DNA from: Tissierella sp.
GTDB lineage: Bacteria > Bacillota > Clostridia > Tissierellales > Tissierellaceae
Length of the DNA: 64,000 nt
Reading direction: 5' to 3'
Assembly (NCBI RefSeq): GCF_031460495.1
Contig: NZ_JAVKTS010000003.1
Location: 496,001 to 560,000, forward strand
Below are positions 39,623 through 48,957 of this stretch, piece after piece. Each line of letters starts with the position of its first letter. The stretch's first letter is position 1. A program made the translations under genes and the position numbers. The notes under the pieces were generated by a model. It saw only the letters and a list, made by a program, of their open reading frames with translations, ran no database searches and was not told the DNA's origin.

Positions 39623-40162
39623 CTACAACTTATCCTTCAATTTCCATTTATTTATGATTACCGATCCCAATCCTCCAGCTATTACCAAGTATATTGGGCT
39701 TATACCTAGAAAAACTATTATCAAGGCTGCAGCTAATGATACTGATAATTTTTTATACCCAAATCCTGAAGTCTTCACCATCTTATATACTGCAGACAAT
39801 ATAAGTGCAACGATGGTAGGTCTTATACCTAAAAATACCTTATCCAAAATAGGATTATTTCTATATTGATAGAAATAAATGGCAACAAGTAATATAGTAA
39901 AAAATGAAGGTAATATTGTTCCTAGAGTACAAACTATTGCACCTGGTAAACCTTTCAATCTATATCCCACATAAATACTTGTATTTACAGCTATGGGACC
40001 AGGAGATCCTTGAGAAACTGCAATTGCGTCTAAAAATTCATATTTATCTATCCATTTTTTCTTATTCACTACTTCTTCTTGAATAATAGGTATCATGGCA
40101 TATCCTCCACCAAAGGTAAAGGCTCCAATCTTAAAAAATGTTGAAAACATTTGCAAAAACAT
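39623..40162 (-). CDS. Half-size chromate transporter (CHR) protein, second of pair
   Basis: The 179-residue protein has about five to six membrane helices and the CHR motifs FKIGAFTFGGGYAMIPII and SQGSPGPIAVNTSIYVGY. Short CHR proteins work as pairs encoded side by side. True substrate outside chromate resistance is unclear and may be another anion. It follows the first copy by 15 bp. Confidence 0.88.
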   Translation of the reverse strand: MFLQMFSTFFKIGAFTFGGGYAMIPIIQEEVVNKKKWIDKYEFLDAIAVSQGSPGPIAVNTSIYVGYRLKGLPGAIVCTLGTILPSFFTILLVAIYFYQYRNNPILDKVFLGIRPTIVALILSAVYKMVKTSGFGYKKLSVSLAAALIIVFLGISPIYLVIAGGLGSVIINKWKLKDKL

Positions 40163-40177
40163 TCTCCCCCTCCTCCT

Positions 40178-40699
40178 TTAGTATAAGAATACACCCAATA
40201 CACCAGCAAGAACTATTGCTAGAATAGGGTTAAATTTCTTAAATGTTACTAGCACAAAAATTATTATTGAAATAACAACAGCTTTTATGTCAATAAAAGC
40301 ATTTTTACCAACAGTTACAGCTGCTGCAGCAATTAATCCCAAAACCACAGGTCTAATCCCAGAGAAAACCCACTTTGTATAAGGGCTATCCTTAAACTTG
40401 GAAATAAAATGAACTATCAAGCTCATTACTATAAAGGAAGGTAATACTACTGCAAATGTAGCAGTCATTGAACCTAGCACTCCCCCCACCTTATATCCTA
40501 AAAAAGTTGCCGAATTTATGGCAATTGGCCCGGGTGTCATCTCTGCAATCGCCAAAATATCTATAAATTCTACAGCTGTTAGCCATCCATGCACTTGAAT
40601 TATTTCCTCTTCAATCATAGGGAGCATAGCGTAGCCTCCACCAAAGCTAAATGCTCCTATCTTAAAAAATGATATAAACAACTGAAATAATATATCCAC
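40178..40699 (-). CDS. Half-size chromate transporter (CHR) protein, first of pair
   Basis: The 173-residue protein mirrors its neighbour, with FKIGAFSFGGGYAMLPMI and AEMTPGPIAINSATFLGY. The GTG start at 40699 overlaps the prmC stop codon by one base and follows GAGGTGGG, so it is coupled to prmC. The pair lies between prmC and prfA. Confidence 0.88.
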   Translation of the reverse strand: MDILFQLFISFFKIGAFSFGGGYAMLPMIEEEIIQVHGWLTAVEFIDILAIAEMTPGPIAINSATFLGYKVGGVLGSMTATFAVVLPSFIVMSLIVHFISKFKDSPYTKWVFSGIRPVVLGLIAAAAVTVGKNAFIDIKAVVISIIIFVLVTFKKFNPILAIVLAGVLGVFLY

Positions 40700-41547
40700 T
40701 ATCCCACCTCAACTTTCTTCATACCAAATACTACTCTATTATGTCCTTGCAAATCCTTTAATATAGTAGTTTCCCTAAAACCTTCTTTAATTAGAATATC
40801 TTCTACTGCCTTAGCTTGATCATATCCAATCTCATAAATAAGTAGGCCTCCATCTTGCAGAAATTCTTTACTTAAATATGTAATCCTTCTATAAAAATCC
40901 AATCCATCAAGACCACCGTCCAAAGCAAGTCTAGGCTCGAAATCCTTTACTGTTGTATGAAGCTTTTCTAGTTCATCTTTAGAAATATAAGGAGGATTCG
41001 ATGCGATAATTTGAAATTGTCCTTCTAAATTAAGATCTTCGAGAGCTTCAAATAAATCTCCCTTATAAAAACTTACATTATCTAACTTCAATCTATTTTT
41101 ATTAATACTTGCTACTTTAATAGCAATATCTGAGATATCTACTCCAATTACCTCTGCATTCTCACAATAATTTCCAATACTCAATGAGATTGCACCACTG
41201 CCAACACCTAAATCCAATAGCTTTATAGGTATAGTTTTATATTTTTCCTTAATATACCCAATAATATACTCTACCAAAATTTCCGTATCTGGTCTAGGTA
41301 CTAAAACTCCTTCTTCTAAATAAAAGTCCAGTCCCATAAACTCCCATTGACCTAATATGTACTGTATAGGGTATCCAGTAGCCCTTTTTACTGTAAGTTC
41401 CAAAAACTTATCAACAATATTAGGGGATACTTCTCTATCCCCATAGGTATATATTGTTGATTTATCCACATCTAATAACTTACATAGTATCAAGATTGAA
41501 TCCCTAATATCACAGGATGATTTCTTTAACAGTTCATTGATTACCAT
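40699..41547 (-). CDS. prmC: Release factor glutamine methyltransferase
   Basis: The 282-residue SAM-dependent enzyme has the N-terminal helical domain, motif I LLDLGVGSGAISLSI and the catalytic NPPY in IIASNPPYISKDEL. It methylates the GGQ glutamine of release factors. Its start overlaps the DUF1385 gene by 7 bp. Confidence 0.96.
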   Translation of the reverse strand: MVINELLKKSSCDIRDSILILCKLLDVDKSTIYTYGDREVSPNIVDKFLELTVKRATGYPIQYILGQWEFMGLDFYLEEGVLVPRPDTEILVEYIIGYIKEKYKTIPIKLLDLGVGSGAISLSIGNYCENAEVIGVDISDIAIKVASINKNRLKLDNVSFYKGDLFEALEDLNLEGQFQIIASNPPYISKDELEKLHTTVKDFEPRLALDGGLDGLDFYRRITYLSKEFLQDGGLLIYEIGYDQAKAVEDILIKEGFRETTILKDLQGHNRVVFGMKKVEVG

Positions 41548-42494
41548 TTATCCTCATCCTTATTATCTGGAAGAACTGCCTTCAAAGCTGCAATGGCTAC
41601 TTCAATTTGATCGCTATCTGGTTCTTTTACAGTTGCTAATTTTTGAATCATTAGTCCAGGATAGGAAAAGAAATAAGCTAACTTTGACTTACTTTTACCG
41701 ATAAGTCTATTTATCTCATAAGATATTCCTGCAATCACAGGGAACATTAATATTCTAACTAAAAATCTTTGTAATGGATTTGGCCACCCAAAGAAAGATA
41801 AAACTAAAATACTGACTATCATTACCATAAATAAAAAGCTGGTACCACATCTAGCATGAAGAATTGGGTACTTCTTTACATTTTCAACAGTTAGTTCTTC
41901 TTCATTTTCATAACAATGAATTGTCTTATGTTCTGCTCCATGATATTCAAATACTCTCTTTATATCCTCAAGCTTTGATACTGCAATTACATAAATTAGA
42001 AATATAAATATTCTAACTACCCCTTCCAACAGATTCAAACCTATTGAGCTGTCTATTTTTGACTTAAAGAAATTAGTAAGAATTGTTGGTAATATCATAA
42101 AAATCCCTATAGCCAAGGCTATGGAAAACACCATTGCAAAAAACATTTCAACATCCGCTGCTTTATCCTTAAATATTTTTTGAGTTAATGTTATTTTAGG
42201 TGAAGATTCTTTATTATCCTCTTCATAAAATTCAGCAGAATACATCAAGGATTTGGTGCCAAGGATTAAGGATTCAACTAATCCGACTACTCCTCTTAAG
42301 AATGGTAATTTAAATATTTTATTTCTCATAGCTAAAGTATTTAGTTTTTCTTTCTTTAGCTCAATTTCATGATCAGGTTTTCTTACAGCTATGGCTACAT
42401 CCTTGGGACCACGCATCATAACCCCTTCAATTAGGGCTTGCCCACCAATGCTAGTAATATGTTTTGGTACTCTATTTAATTTCTTAATTTCCAT
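41541..42494 (-). CDS. DUF1385 (YqhQ family) membrane protein
   Basis: The 317-residue protein starts with the family motif SIGGQALIEGVMMRGP and has a charged linker, then four to five membrane helices. A conserved Cys/His segment HGAEHKTIHCYENEE lies near residue 190. The family is widespread in Gram-positives; function is not established. It is often found beside prmC and rpmE, as here. Confidence 0.88.
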   Translation of the reverse strand: MEIKKLNRVPKHITSIGGQALIEGVMMRGPKDVAIAVRKPDHEIELKKEKLNTLAMRNKIFKLPFLRGVVGLVESLILGTKSLMYSAEFYEEDNKESSPKITLTQKIFKDKAADVEMFFAMVFSIALAIGIFMILPTILTNFFKSKIDSSIGLNLLEGVVRIFIFLIYVIAVSKLEDIKRVFEYHGAEHKTIHCYENEEELTVENVKKYPILHARCGTSFLFMVMIVSILVLSFFGWPNPLQRFLVRILMFPVIAGISYEINRLIGKSKSKLAYFFSYPGLMIQKLATVKEPDSDQIEVAIAALKAVLPDNKDEDKW

Positions 42495-42572
42495 CTATAC
42501 ACCACCTTTTTAATCAGTGAAGAGTTAATTTAGGTCATTCACTGTATTTATGCTAGGTCATTTTCTAAATTG

Positions 42573-42691
42573 TTAGGTCATTTTCCTCAGTCTCGAAATT
42601 CAAATCTATTTACTCCCTACCGGTCGTATAGATTTGGTTCTCGTTGCGTTTGACCTACTAAAGCTCACTATCGTTCGCTAAGTTAGGTCAT
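42573..42691. repeat. Dispersed 119-bp repeat, copy B
   Basis: It aligns over its full length with 5406-5523 with one single-base gap and scattered substitutions. Ends TTAGGTCATTT and TTAGGTCAT and both internal inverted repeats are kept. An extra partial left end, CTAGGTCATTTTCTAAAT, precedes it at 42553-42570. It begins directly after the rpmE terminator on the minus strand. Confidence 0.8.
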
Positions 42692-42700
42692 AAAAAATAA

Positions 42701-42726
42701 AGGTTAGATGCTTGGGCAACTAACCT
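42701..42726 (-). terminator. Terminator of rpmE
   Basis: AGGTTAG/CTAACCT forms a 7-bp stem with a 12-nt loop, followed on the minus strand by TTTATTTTTTA. The repeat element begins at the end of this T-run. Confidence 0.8.
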
Positions 42727-42744
42727 AATTTCTCTTTGAAGAAA

Positions 42745-42945
42745 TTAATCGATTTGATATTTCTTCTTGAATTTCTCAACACGTCCGCCACGTTCTGCAA
42801 ATTTTTGACGACCTGTAAAAAATGGATGACATTCTGAACAGATTTCAACTCTTAGTTCATCTTTAACAGAACCTGTTTTGAAAGTATTTCCACACGCGCA
42901 AGTAACAGTAGTTTCTTTATAGTTTGGATGAATATCCGCCTTCAT
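42745..42945 (-). CDS. rpmE: Ribosomal protein L31 (zinc-binding, C+ type)
   Basis: The ATG at 42945 follows GAGGTGAAAGGA and gives 66 residues beginning MKADIHPNY. Four cysteines (Cys16, Cys18, Cys36, Cys39) make it the zinc-containing type, which cells replace with a zinc-free paralogue under zinc limitation. The rpmE-rho order is conserved in Bacillota. Confidence 0.97.
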   Translation of the reverse strand: MKADIHPNYKETTVTCACGNTFKTGSVKDELRVEICSECHPFFTGRQKFAERGGRVEKFKKKYQID

Positions 42946-43038
42946 TCCTTTCACCTCTCTTCAAATGCTAATTTATAGCAAAAAAACAATTTCATAATTC
43001 AACCACTAAATTATAGCATATTTATTTTCTAATTTCAA

Positions 43039-44412
43039 CTAAATCCAAATTTTATTTCTCATTTCAACAATAAATTGATCATTATCCTTAGATTTTAATA
43101 AATTGTCAATTAAAGTCTCCGTTACATCCTGAGTAGATGCATTTCCCATGGCCTTTCGTATTGCCCATATAGTCTCTAATTCTTTTTGAGTAAGTAGTAG
43201 TTCTTCCCTTCTAGTTCCTGATCTGTTAATATCAATAGCTGGGAAAATTCTCTTTTCAGATAATTTTCTGTCTAAATGTATTTCCATATTGCCTGTACCC
43301 TTGAATTCCTCAAATATAACATCATCCATACGACTTCCAGTCTCCACTAAAGCAGTAGCAAGAATAGTTAAGGATCCGCCTTCTTCTAATTTTCTTGCAG
43401 CTCCAAAAAATCTCTTTGGCTTGTGAAGTGCTCCTGGGTCAAGACCACCGGATAGTGTCCTTCCAGTTGCAGGAATTGTCAGGTTGTATGCCCTAGCAAG
43501 TCTAGTAATACTATCTAATAAAACTACTACATCTTTTCCATGTTCAACCAATCGTTTTGCTCTTTCCAATACGATTTCTGCAACTTTAGTATGATGTTGT
43601 GGCAATTCATCAAAAGTTGAATAAACCACATCTCCCTTTACAGATCTCTTCATATCTGTTACTTCTTCTGGTCTTTCATCTATTAAAAGTACAATAATCT
43701 CAACCTCGGGATGATTTCTAGATATAGCATTTGCTACCATTTTAAGTAAAGATGTCTTTCCTGCCTTTGGTGGAGATACAATCATTCCTCTTTGTCCCTT
43801 ACCAATAGGTGATATCAAATCAATCATCCTAGTTGCAAGTTCATTTCCGTTGGATTCAAGTTTTAGTCTTTGATTGGGATAAATTGGAGTTAAGTTATCA
43901 AAATTAGGTCTTTTTAGACAAGTTTCTGGATGCATTCCGTTAACAGATTTAACATATAGGAGAGCTTTGTATCTTTCCCCAGGATTTGGGGCTCTTGTAA
44001 CACCGAAGATTTTATCTCCAGTTTTCAATCTAAATCTTCTGATTTGAGAAGGCGAAATATAAATGTCATCCTCACCAGATAGATAATTGTCAGATCTTAA
44101 AAATCCATATCCATCTATGTGTAATTCAAGTATCCCCTCTGCACCATTTATGGTATCCATGTTTTCCAATTCTTCAGTGACTTTTTCTGGTAAATCTTCT
44201 GTGTCAATATCTTTCATATCTATTGTTACCTCATTTTGCTCTACTTCTTTTTCCTCTTCTTTTTCCTTTTCCTTTTCCTCAGAAGCAAAAGTTTGAAGAA
44301 TTATATCTATCAACTCATCCTTCTTATATTTATAAGGACTGTTGACTCCTTGAGTCTTAGCTATTTCTCTAAGTTCCCCAATTTTCTTGTTGAGTAAATC
44401 CTTCTCCGTCAA
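43039..44412 (-). CDS. rho: Transcription termination factor Rho
   Basis: The 457-residue hexameric RNA helicase has the Rho_N domain (1-40), a Lys/Glu-rich linker of about 20 residues (44-62), an RNA-binding cold-shock-like domain (about 90-165) and an ATPase core with Walker A PPKAGKTS at 214-221 and [15 protein letters not shown]. The charged linker is an insertion absent from the shortest Rho proteins. It lies between glpX and rpmE. Confidence 0.97.
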   Translation of the reverse strand: MTEKDLLNKKIGELREIAKTQGVNSPYKYKKDELIDIILQTFASEEKEKEKEEEKEVEQNEVTIDMKDIDTEDLPEKVTEELENMDTINGAEGILELHIDGYGFLRSDNYLSGEDDIYISPSQIRRFRLKTGDKIFGVTRAPNPGERYKALLYVKSVNGMHPETCLKRPNFDNLTPIYPNQRLKLESNGNELATRMIDLISPIGKGQRGMIVSPPKAGKTSLLKMVANAISRNHPEVEIIVLLIDERPEEVTDMKRSVKGDVVYSTFDELPQHHTKVAEIVLERAKRLVEHGKDVVVLLDSITRLARAYNLTIPATGRTLSGGLDPGALHKPKRFFGAARKLEEGGSLTILATALVETGSRMDDVIFEEFKGTGNMEIHLDRKLSEKRIFPAIDINRSGTRREELLLTQKELETIWAIRKAMGNASTQDVTETLIDNLLKSKDNDQFIVEMRNKIWI

Positions 44413-44435
44413 AAATTAACACCACCTTTCTTTCA

Positions 44436-44531
44436 ATTCAATGAATAGTGAATAACTAATAGCTAATAGTTAAAGGACCCAAAAGCATTACTGAAAACTT
44501 TTCACTTTTCACTATTAGTTATTAACTGTAT
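44436..44531. repeat. Period-7 intergenic repeat pair
   Basis: The left arm is AATAGTG-AATAACT-AATAGCT (units of seven) and continues AATAGTT; the right arm is the inverse, TTCACTATTAGTTATTAA. They fill most of the gap between rho and glpX. Confidence 0.7.
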
Positions 44532-44533
44532 TC

Positions 44534-45502
44534 TTACTTCGCGTATTCTGGTTTTTTATCTAATATATGTCTTGATTCTATAAATCTTACGGTTCCTGTT
44601 TCAGCTCTTGTAACTAAAGTATGAGTTGATGCAATATTGTTTTCTAGGTACTTAACTCCTTGAAGTAGTTCTCCATGGGATACTCCTGTTGCTGCGAAAA
44701 CTATTTCATCTCCTTTTACAAGGTCATCTGTCTTATACACTTTGCTTAAGTCTGCACCCATTGCAATACATCTCTCTCTTTGCTCATCAGTTACTGGATG
44801 TAGTATTCCTTGAAATTCTCCACCCATACATTTCAATGCAGCTGCAGTAATAACTCCCTCTGGAGCTCCTCCTATGCCAACCATCATATCTACACCAGTA
44901 TGTTCAAAGCATGTATTGATAGCAGCAATTACATCACCATCAGTTATCATTCTAATTCTTGCTCCAGCTTTTCTTATGTCTGCTGCCAATTTATCGTGCC
45001 TTGGTCTATCCAACATAGTCACTGTAACTTCAGATACATCCTTGTCCAAGGCCTTTGCAACTGCACGAACATTATCTCCAATTGGAGCATTAATATCTAT
45101 AACACCAGCTGCTCCTGGTCCCACTGCCATTTTATTCATATAAGTATCTGGTGCATGAAGCATACACCCTCTAGGTGCTATGGCCACTACTGAAACAGCA
45201 TCAGGACGACCATAAGCAATGGAATTTGTACCATCTAGTGGATCTACTGCTATGTCTATTTTCAAGCTATCTGGCCCTGCTATACCTATTTGTTCCCCAA
45301 TATATAGCATAGGGGCTTCATCAATTTCCCCTTCACCGATAACTACAACTCCATCAATATTTACAGTATCAAACATTCTCCTCATCGCATCAACAGCAGC
45401 TTGATCTGCAGCATTTTTATCTCCTCTACCTAAAAACTTCGCACTAGCCAATGCTGCTGCTTCTGTTACTCTTGCTAAATTCAACGCCAAATTTCTATCC
45501 AT
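44534..45502 (-). CDS. glpX: Fructose-1,6-bisphosphatase class II (GlpX)
   Basis: The 322-residue enzyme shows the GlpX metal site VIGEGEIDEAPMLYIGE and DPLDGTNSIAYG, plus GIGGAPEGVITAAALKCMGG. It removes the 1-phosphate in gluconeogenesis. With the neighbouring transaldolase and fba it forms a sugar-phosphate cluster suited to growth on amino acids. Confidence 0.96.
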   Translation of the reverse strand: MDRNLALNLARVTEAAALASAKFLGRGDKNAADQAAVDAMRRMFDTVNIDGVVVIGEGEIDEAPMLYIGEQIGIAGPDSLKIDIAVDPLDGTNSIAYGRPDAVSVVAIAPRGCMLHAPDTYMNKMAVGPGAAGVIDINAPIGDNVRAVAKALDKDVSEVTVTMLDRPRHDKLAADIRKAGARIRMITDGDVIAAINTCFEHTGVDMMVGIGGAPEGVITAAALKCMGGEFQGILHPVTDEQRERCIAMGADLSKVYKTDDLVKGDEIVFAATGVSHGELLQGVKYLENNIASTHTLVTRAETGTVRFIESRHILDKKPEYAK

Positions 45503-45513
45503 TATAACACTCC

Positions 45514-46161
45514 CTAATTAGTTTTAATGCTATTCCAATCTTTTAAGAATTTGTCAATTCCAATATCAGTTAGTGGATGAGCTAACATTTGAACAAATAC
45601 CTTATATGGTATAGTTGAAATATGAGCCCCAGCCTTTGCAGCATCTAACACATGAATAGGATGCCTAATACTTGCAGCAATTATTTCTGTATCAATGCCA
45701 TGCAAAGCAAATATCTGATATATATCTTCTATTATATCCATTCCTTCATTTCCAACATCATCAAGTCTACCAACAAAAGGACTTACATAAGTAGCCCCTG
45801 CACGAGCTGCAAGCAAGGCTTGATTAGCTGAAAAAATCAAGGTAACATTAGTCTTTACTTTTTCCTCAGTTAGTACTTTTACAGCCTTTAATCCCTCTTT
45901 AGTCATAGGGATTTTGATAATAATATTTGGATGAATCTTGGCTAACTCTCTAGCTTCCTTCAGCATGCCATCTTTATCTAAAGAAACAACTTCAGCACTA
46001 ATAGGTCCATCTACAATATCAGAAATCTCCTTAACAACTTCTTTGAAATCCCTACCTTCTTTAGCTATTAAGCTAGGATTCGTGGTTACACCACAAATTA
46101 CTCCCCACTCATTAATCTCTTTTATCTCTTCAATATTAGCAGTATCAATAAAAAGTTTCAT
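45514..46161 (-). CDS. tal: Transaldolase (small TalC/fructose-6-phosphate aldolase type)
   Basis: The ATG at 46161 gives 215 residues beginning [15 protein letters not shown]; the longer open frame to 46182 begins at a TTG with no ribosome site. The Schiff-base lysine is in [15 protein letters not shown], and [16 protein letters not shown] and PFVGRLDD are present. These short enzymes are usually transaldolases in Bacillota; F6P aldolase activity is possible. It lies 11 bp before glpX. Confidence 0.92.
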   Translation of the reverse strand: MKLFIDTANIEEIKEINEWGVICGVTTNPSLIAKEGRDFKEVVKEISDIVDGPISAEVVSLDKDGMLKEARELAKIHPNIIIKIPMTKEGLKAVKVLTEEKVKTNVTLIFSANQALLAARAGATYVSPFVGRLDDVGNEGMDIIEDIYQIFALHGIDTEIIAASIRHPIHVLDAAKAGAHISTIPYKVFVQMLAHPLTDIGIDKFLKDWNSIKTN

Positions 46162-46176
46162 TACATACACCCCCGT

Positions 46177-46266
46177 ATTCAATTAATAATTAACGATTAA
46201 CAATTGTTTGGGTCTAGCTATTGGGTATTTTTGCGACCCTAGGTCCCTTAATTGTGAATTGTGCAT
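46177..46266. repeat. Period-7 intergenic element
   Basis: The left arm has seven-base units TTCAATT, AATAATT, AACGATT, AACAATT; the right arm is AATTGTGAATTGTGC. The core contains GGGTC...GACCC. It fills the gap between tal and fba. Confidence 0.6.
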
Positions 46267-46270
46267 TATT

Positions 46271-47122
46271 TTATGCCCTATTAACTGAACCAAATATTTG
46301 CATCTTTTCCTTTATTATTTCCTTCATTTGAGTTTTTGCAGGTCCTAATATCTTTCTTGGGTCAAAATTATCTGGATTATTCTTTAGGAACTCTTTTACA
46401 CCATTAGCAAATGCTATTCTAATATCCGTATCTATATTTATCTTAGAAATACCTAATGAAATAGCTTTCCTTAAAGCCTCTTCAGGAACTCCTGATGATC
46501 CGTGTAATACTAAAGGAACACTAACTATATCCCTAATAGCTTTTATTCTATCAAAATCAAGTTTTGGTTCTCCCTTATATACACCATGGGCTGTACCAAC
46601 GGCTATAGCAAGGAAATCAACATCAGTTTCATTAACAAATCTCAGAGCCTCCTCTGGGCTTGTAAATGTAGCGTCTTTTTCACTAACTGTTATATGGTCT
46701 TCTGTTCCACCAATCTTACCTAGTTCTGCCTCAACAGATACTCCAACAGCCTTAGCTACTTCTATTACCTTTTTAGTGTAGGCAATATTTTCATCCAAAG
46801 CAAATCTTGATCCATCAATCATTACAGAAGAAAATCCATGTCTAATGCATAGCATAACTTGATCAAAGTCCGTACCATGGTCTAAATGTAGAGCTACTGG
46901 AACTTTAGCATTTCTAGCTGCTAATTTACCAAGCTCTGCTATATATTCTATTCCCGCATATTTAATACCACCTTGACTGGCTTGCAATATGACCGGAGAA
47001 TTAGTTTCCTCAGCAGCTTCAATAATAGCTTGTATTATCTCCATATTATTAATATTAAAAGCTCCAACAGCATATCCATTTTTTTGAGCATCAAGCAACA
47101 ACTCTTTTCCTGTTAATAACAT
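46271..47122 (-). CDS. fba: Fructose-1,6-bisphosphate aldolase class II
   Basis: The ATG at 47122 after GGAGGTAG gives 283 residues beginning MLLTGKELL. Zinc ligands occur in VALHLDHGTDFD and LVLHGSSG, with the C-terminal ISLGISKINIDTDIR. It cleaves fructose-1,6-bisphosphate to the two triose phosphates. It leads the fba-tal-glpX-rho series. Confidence 0.96.
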   Translation of the reverse strand: MLLTGKELLLDAQKNGYAVGAFNINNMEIIQAIIEAAEETNSPVILQASQGGIKYAGIEYIAELGKLAARNAKVPVALHLDHGTDFDQVMLCIRHGFSSVMIDGSRFALDENIAYTKKVIEVAKAVGVSVEAELGKIGGTEDHITVSEKDATFTSPEEALRFVNETDVDFLAIAVGTAHGVYKGEPKLDFDRIKAIRDIVSVPLVLHGSSGVPEEALRKAISLGISKINIDTDIRIAFANGVKEFLKNNPDNFDPRKILGPAKTQMKEIIKEKMQIFGSVNRA

Positions 47123-47205
47123 AAGAACTACCTCCATTTTTATTATTATATACTATTATATCAGATTTCAAAACTATTAGAGTAATAAATTGAAATAAAT
47201 ATACT

Positions 47206-47252
47206 AAATAAGTTTGGATTTCGGTGCCTGGCACCAAAATCTAAACTTATTT
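47206..47252. repeat. GGTGCC/GGCACC palindrome, copy 1
   Basis: Arms AAATAAGTTT and AAACTTATTT enclose CGGTGCCTGGCACC. The whole can fold into one long hairpin. A sister copy lies at 48909-48953, so ggt is bracketed by the two. This one is 7 bp beyond the ggt stop and may terminate it. Confidence 0.8.
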
Positions 47253-47259
47253 GTCATTA

Positions 47260-48867
47260 TTAAAATATGGCTATATATCCATCTGCCCTTGACTCAGTTC
47301 CACCACAAAGCACTCCTTTTTCATCTACCCATATAATTTGCCCTCTGCCGAAACTACCACTATCTATTTGAGATACCATATTATGTCCCCTTTGTCCCAA
47401 GGCTAAAGCTATATCATTTGGAAAAGATTGTTCAACCGATATAGTTTTGTCCTTAGTCCATTGCCATCTTGGAGCATCCAGAGCATCCTGAGGATTAAGA
47501 TGAAAATCTATAGTACTAGTAATTACTTGTACATGTCCTTGTGGTTGCATAAACCCACCCATTACACCAAAAGGTCCTACTGGACGCCCATCTTTAGACA
47601 AAAATCCAGAAATAATAGTATGATATGGTTTCTTGCATGGTCCTACACAATTTGGATGATTTTCTTTCATATTAAAATTATTTCCTCGATTATGCAATCC
47701 AATTCCAGTACCAGGCACCACTAGGCCTGAGCCGAATCCCATATAATTGCTTTGAATATAGGAGACCATATTTCCTTCACCGTCAGCAGTAGCAAAATAT
47801 ACTGTCCCTCCACTTTGAGGTTCACCTGCCTCTGGCATTAGAGCACTTTCACCAATTAACTTTGCTCTTTCTTTACCGTATTCTGGAGATAATAGTTCTT
47901 CTACTGTGGGAACCATATATTTTGGATCCCCAATATATTCAAGTCCATCTGCAAATGCTAGTTTCATAGCTTCAATAAGTATATGATAGGTTTCTATACT
48001 ATCCTTTTCCTTAAGTTCAAAATTGTTTAAAATATTTAATGCCATCAATGCAACAATTCCATGCCCATTTGGTGGAATCTCCCACACATCATAACCTCTA
48101 TAATTAACTTTAATTGGTTCTACCCATTCTGCTTTATACTCTGCTAAGTCTTCCTTTCTTATATAGCCTCCATATTTTCTGGAGAATTCATCTATCTTAT
48201 CTGCAAGCTCTCCCCTATAGAAAGATTCTGCATTCGTATTGGCTATTTCCTCTAAAGTTGCAGCATGATCTGGTGCTAGCCAGATTTCCCCTATCTTTGG
48301 AGCCCTGCCCTTAGGAGCAAATGTTTCAAACCAATATTTAAATTCTTCTCCTTTGAGCTTTTCACTATATATCCTATATGCCCTATCCCAATATTTACCT
48401 ACTGTAGGGGCAATAGGATGACCATCCCTAGCAATTCCAATAGCTGGCATCAGTGCTTCCTTTAAGGTAAGTTTCCCAAATTTCTTAGAAAGTTCAGCCC
48501 ATGCTGCTGGTACCCCAGGTACAGTTACAGGAGTAAATCCATAGACTGGCATAGAATCTAATCCTAATTCCTTGAGTTTTTCATATGTTAAGGACTTGGG
48601 AGATGGTCCACTGGAGTTTAATCCATGAAGCTTACCATTTGTCCAAACTAAAGCAAAGGCATCCCCACCAATTCCATTGGCAGTAGGTTCTACCACCGTA
48701 AGTGTAGCAGCTGTAGCTATGGCTGCATCTACTGCATTCCCTCCCTTTTTCATCATATCAATACCTGCTTGTGCAGCTAATGGATGGGATGCCGCTACCA
48801 TCCCATTCTTTCCATATACAAGATTTCTTTTAGAACTATATTTATGGTAAATCGGATTAAATTCCAA
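47260..48867 (-). CDS. ggt: Gamma-glutamyltransferase family protein
   Basis: The 535-residue protein has the N-terminal GNAVDAAIATAATLTVVEP and GIGGDAFALVW and a C-terminal catalytic half that starts at the likely nucleophile Thr in SGGTVYFATADGEGN. Such enzymes self-cleave before that Thr. No signal peptide is present, so it may be cytoplasmic; it could be a glutathione hydrolase-like enzyme or a related acylase. It follows kce and may share its transcript. Confidence 0.9.
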   Translation of the reverse strand: MEFNPIYHKYSSKRNLVYGKNGMVAASHPLAAQAGIDMMKKGGNAVDAAIATAATLTVVEPTANGIGGDAFALVWTNGKLHGLNSSGPSPKSLTYEKLKELGLDSMPVYGFTPVTVPGVPAAWAELSKKFGKLTLKEALMPAIGIARDGHPIAPTVGKYWDRAYRIYSEKLKGEEFKYWFETFAPKGRAPKIGEIWLAPDHAATLEEIANTNAESFYRGELADKIDEFSRKYGGYIRKEDLAEYKAEWVEPIKVNYRGYDVWEIPPNGHGIVALMALNILNNFELKEKDSIETYHILIEAMKLAFADGLEYIGDPKYMVPTVEELLSPEYGKERAKLIGESALMPEAGEPQSGGTVYFATADGEGNMVSYIQSNYMGFGSGLVVPGTGIGLHNRGNNFNMKENHPNCVGPCKKPYHTIISGFLSKDGRPVGPFGVMGGFMQPQGHVQVITSTIDFHLNPQDALDAPRWQWTKDKTISVEQSFPNDIALALGQRGHNMVSQIDSGSFGRGQIIWVDEKGVLCGGTESRADGYIAIF

Positions 48868-48908
48868 GTTAAAACCCCCTTATTTAGCTCTTGAATAGTT
48901 AATTTAAA

Positions 48909-48953
48909 AATAAGTTTGGGATTTGGTGCCAGGCACCAAATTCCAAACTTATT
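48909..48953. repeat. GGTGCC/GGCACC palindrome, copy 2
   Basis: AATAAGTTTGG and CCAAACTTATT enclose TTTGGTGCC-A-GGCACCAAA, giving an almost perfect 22-bp stem. It lies 5 bp beyond the kce stop and separates it from ggt. Confidence 0.85.
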
Positions 48954-48957
48954 GAAA

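Noticed and set aside
44436-44531. Period-7 arrays considered as a CRISPR
   Set aside because: Units are 7 bp and degenerate, without 20-40-bp repeats, spacers or cas genes.
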